Positions 5,014-5,083 of a DNA stretch of 5,083 bases are shown one piece after another. Source of the DNA: Dehalococcoidales bacterium (GTDB lineage: Bacteria; Chloroflexota; Dehalococcoidia; Dehalococcoidales; Fen-1064); contig JAFGHZ010000113.1 in the NCBI GenBank assembly GCA_016929875.1, positions 1 through 5,083 of the forward strand. The letters run 5' to 3'. The notes under the pieces are model-generated. The model had not been told where the DNA came from. It did no database searches and saw only the letters and a program-made list of their open reading frames with translations. Numbering within the stretch: the first letter of the stretch is position 1; the number at the start of each line of letters is the position of its first letter. A program made the position numbers and the translations under genes.

Positions 5014-5083
5014 ATGAACAAGTTACATTTCGGTACCGCCGGAACGCCCCTTAATCCGCCCGATTTATCGACCGCAGAAGGCA
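5014..5083 (+). CDS. TIM-barrel protein, endonuclease IV / xylose isomerase-like, N-terminal fragment
   Basis: Only the first 23 codons are in the window, and the frame runs off the end. The sequence begins MNKLHFGTAGTPLNPP and continues with DLSTAEG. An N-terminal FGTAG-x-PL strand followed by an ST-x-EG segment resembles proteins annotated as deoxyribonuclease IV or xylose isomerase-like TIM-barrel proteins in archaea and Chloroflexota, which would act on abasic sites in DNA or on sugars. This rests on memory of the family's N-terminus and cannot be confirmed from a fragment this short. The start is supported by an extended -10 seven bases upstream and by the fit of the first strand. No SD is present. 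It is divergent from rsfS, with 125 bases between the two start codons. Confidence 0.6.
   Translation, partial: MNKLHFGTAGTPLNPPDLSTAEG

Noticed and set aside
4794..5054. 86-codon open frame on the plus strand across the rsfS N-terminus and the divergent promoters
   Set aside because: It runs through the rsfS promoter and leader and out of frame into the TIM-barrel start; its protein matches nothing I know.
1..5083. Phage, toxin-antitoxin, CRISPR, defence or mobile-element system
   Set aside because: No transposase, integrase, nuclease-helicase, repeat array or attachment site is seen; every substantial open stretch is explained by core-type genes.

Overview
The window is a compact stretch of bacterial chromosome with moderate GC, short gaps and overlapping genes. 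I see no RNA gene, insertion sequence, CRISPR array or phage module. The gene content (a prokaryotic PMT-type glycosyltransferase, tandem ABC-2 permeases, a short HotDog thioesterase and an endonuclease IV-like TIM-barrel protein starting with an FGTAG motif) reminds me of Chloroflexota, perhaps Dehalococcoidia. That placement is a low-confidence inference from protein style, not from a marker gene.

Layout. (1) 1-1307, plus strand: the C-terminal end of one ABC-2 permease, coupled through an ATGA overlap to a complete second one. They probably form the membrane part of an exporter whose ATPase gene lies upstream of the window. (2) 1322-2809, minus strand: a family 39 (PMT-like) membrane glycosyltransferase, tail to tail with the permease, with an unusual beta-rich insert in its first outer loop. 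(3) 2979-4550, plus strand: a tight three-gene set, PaaI-type thioesterase, HAD phosphatase and nucleoside diphosphate kinase (ndk), with gaps of 23 and 28 bases. (4) 4544-4888, minus strand: ribosomal silencing factor RsfS, whose stop codon region overlaps that of ndk. (5) 5014 to the end, plus strand: the first 23 codons of a TIM-barrel protein, divergent from rsfS.

The most interesting signals concern gene starts. rsfS has no ATG, GTG or TTG anywhere near its N-terminus. It has a CTG exactly where the family's first methionine falls, 6 bases after a GGAGG Shine-Dalgarno (SD) sequence. The HAD gene has the same arrangement: a CTG 7 bases after AAGGAG, while the only usual start (GTG) lacks an SD and would cut into the first beta strand of the fold. 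Two other genes (the thioesterase and the TIM-barrel protein) have no SD but carry an extended -10 element 7-8 bases before their ATG, which predicts nearly leaderless transcripts. The window therefore seems to mix SD-led genes with CTG starts and leaderless genes with ATG starts. Finder programs limited to ATG/GTG/TTG would miss rsfS entirely.

No intrinsic terminator was found. Both convergent gene pairs are packed too tightly to hold one between them.
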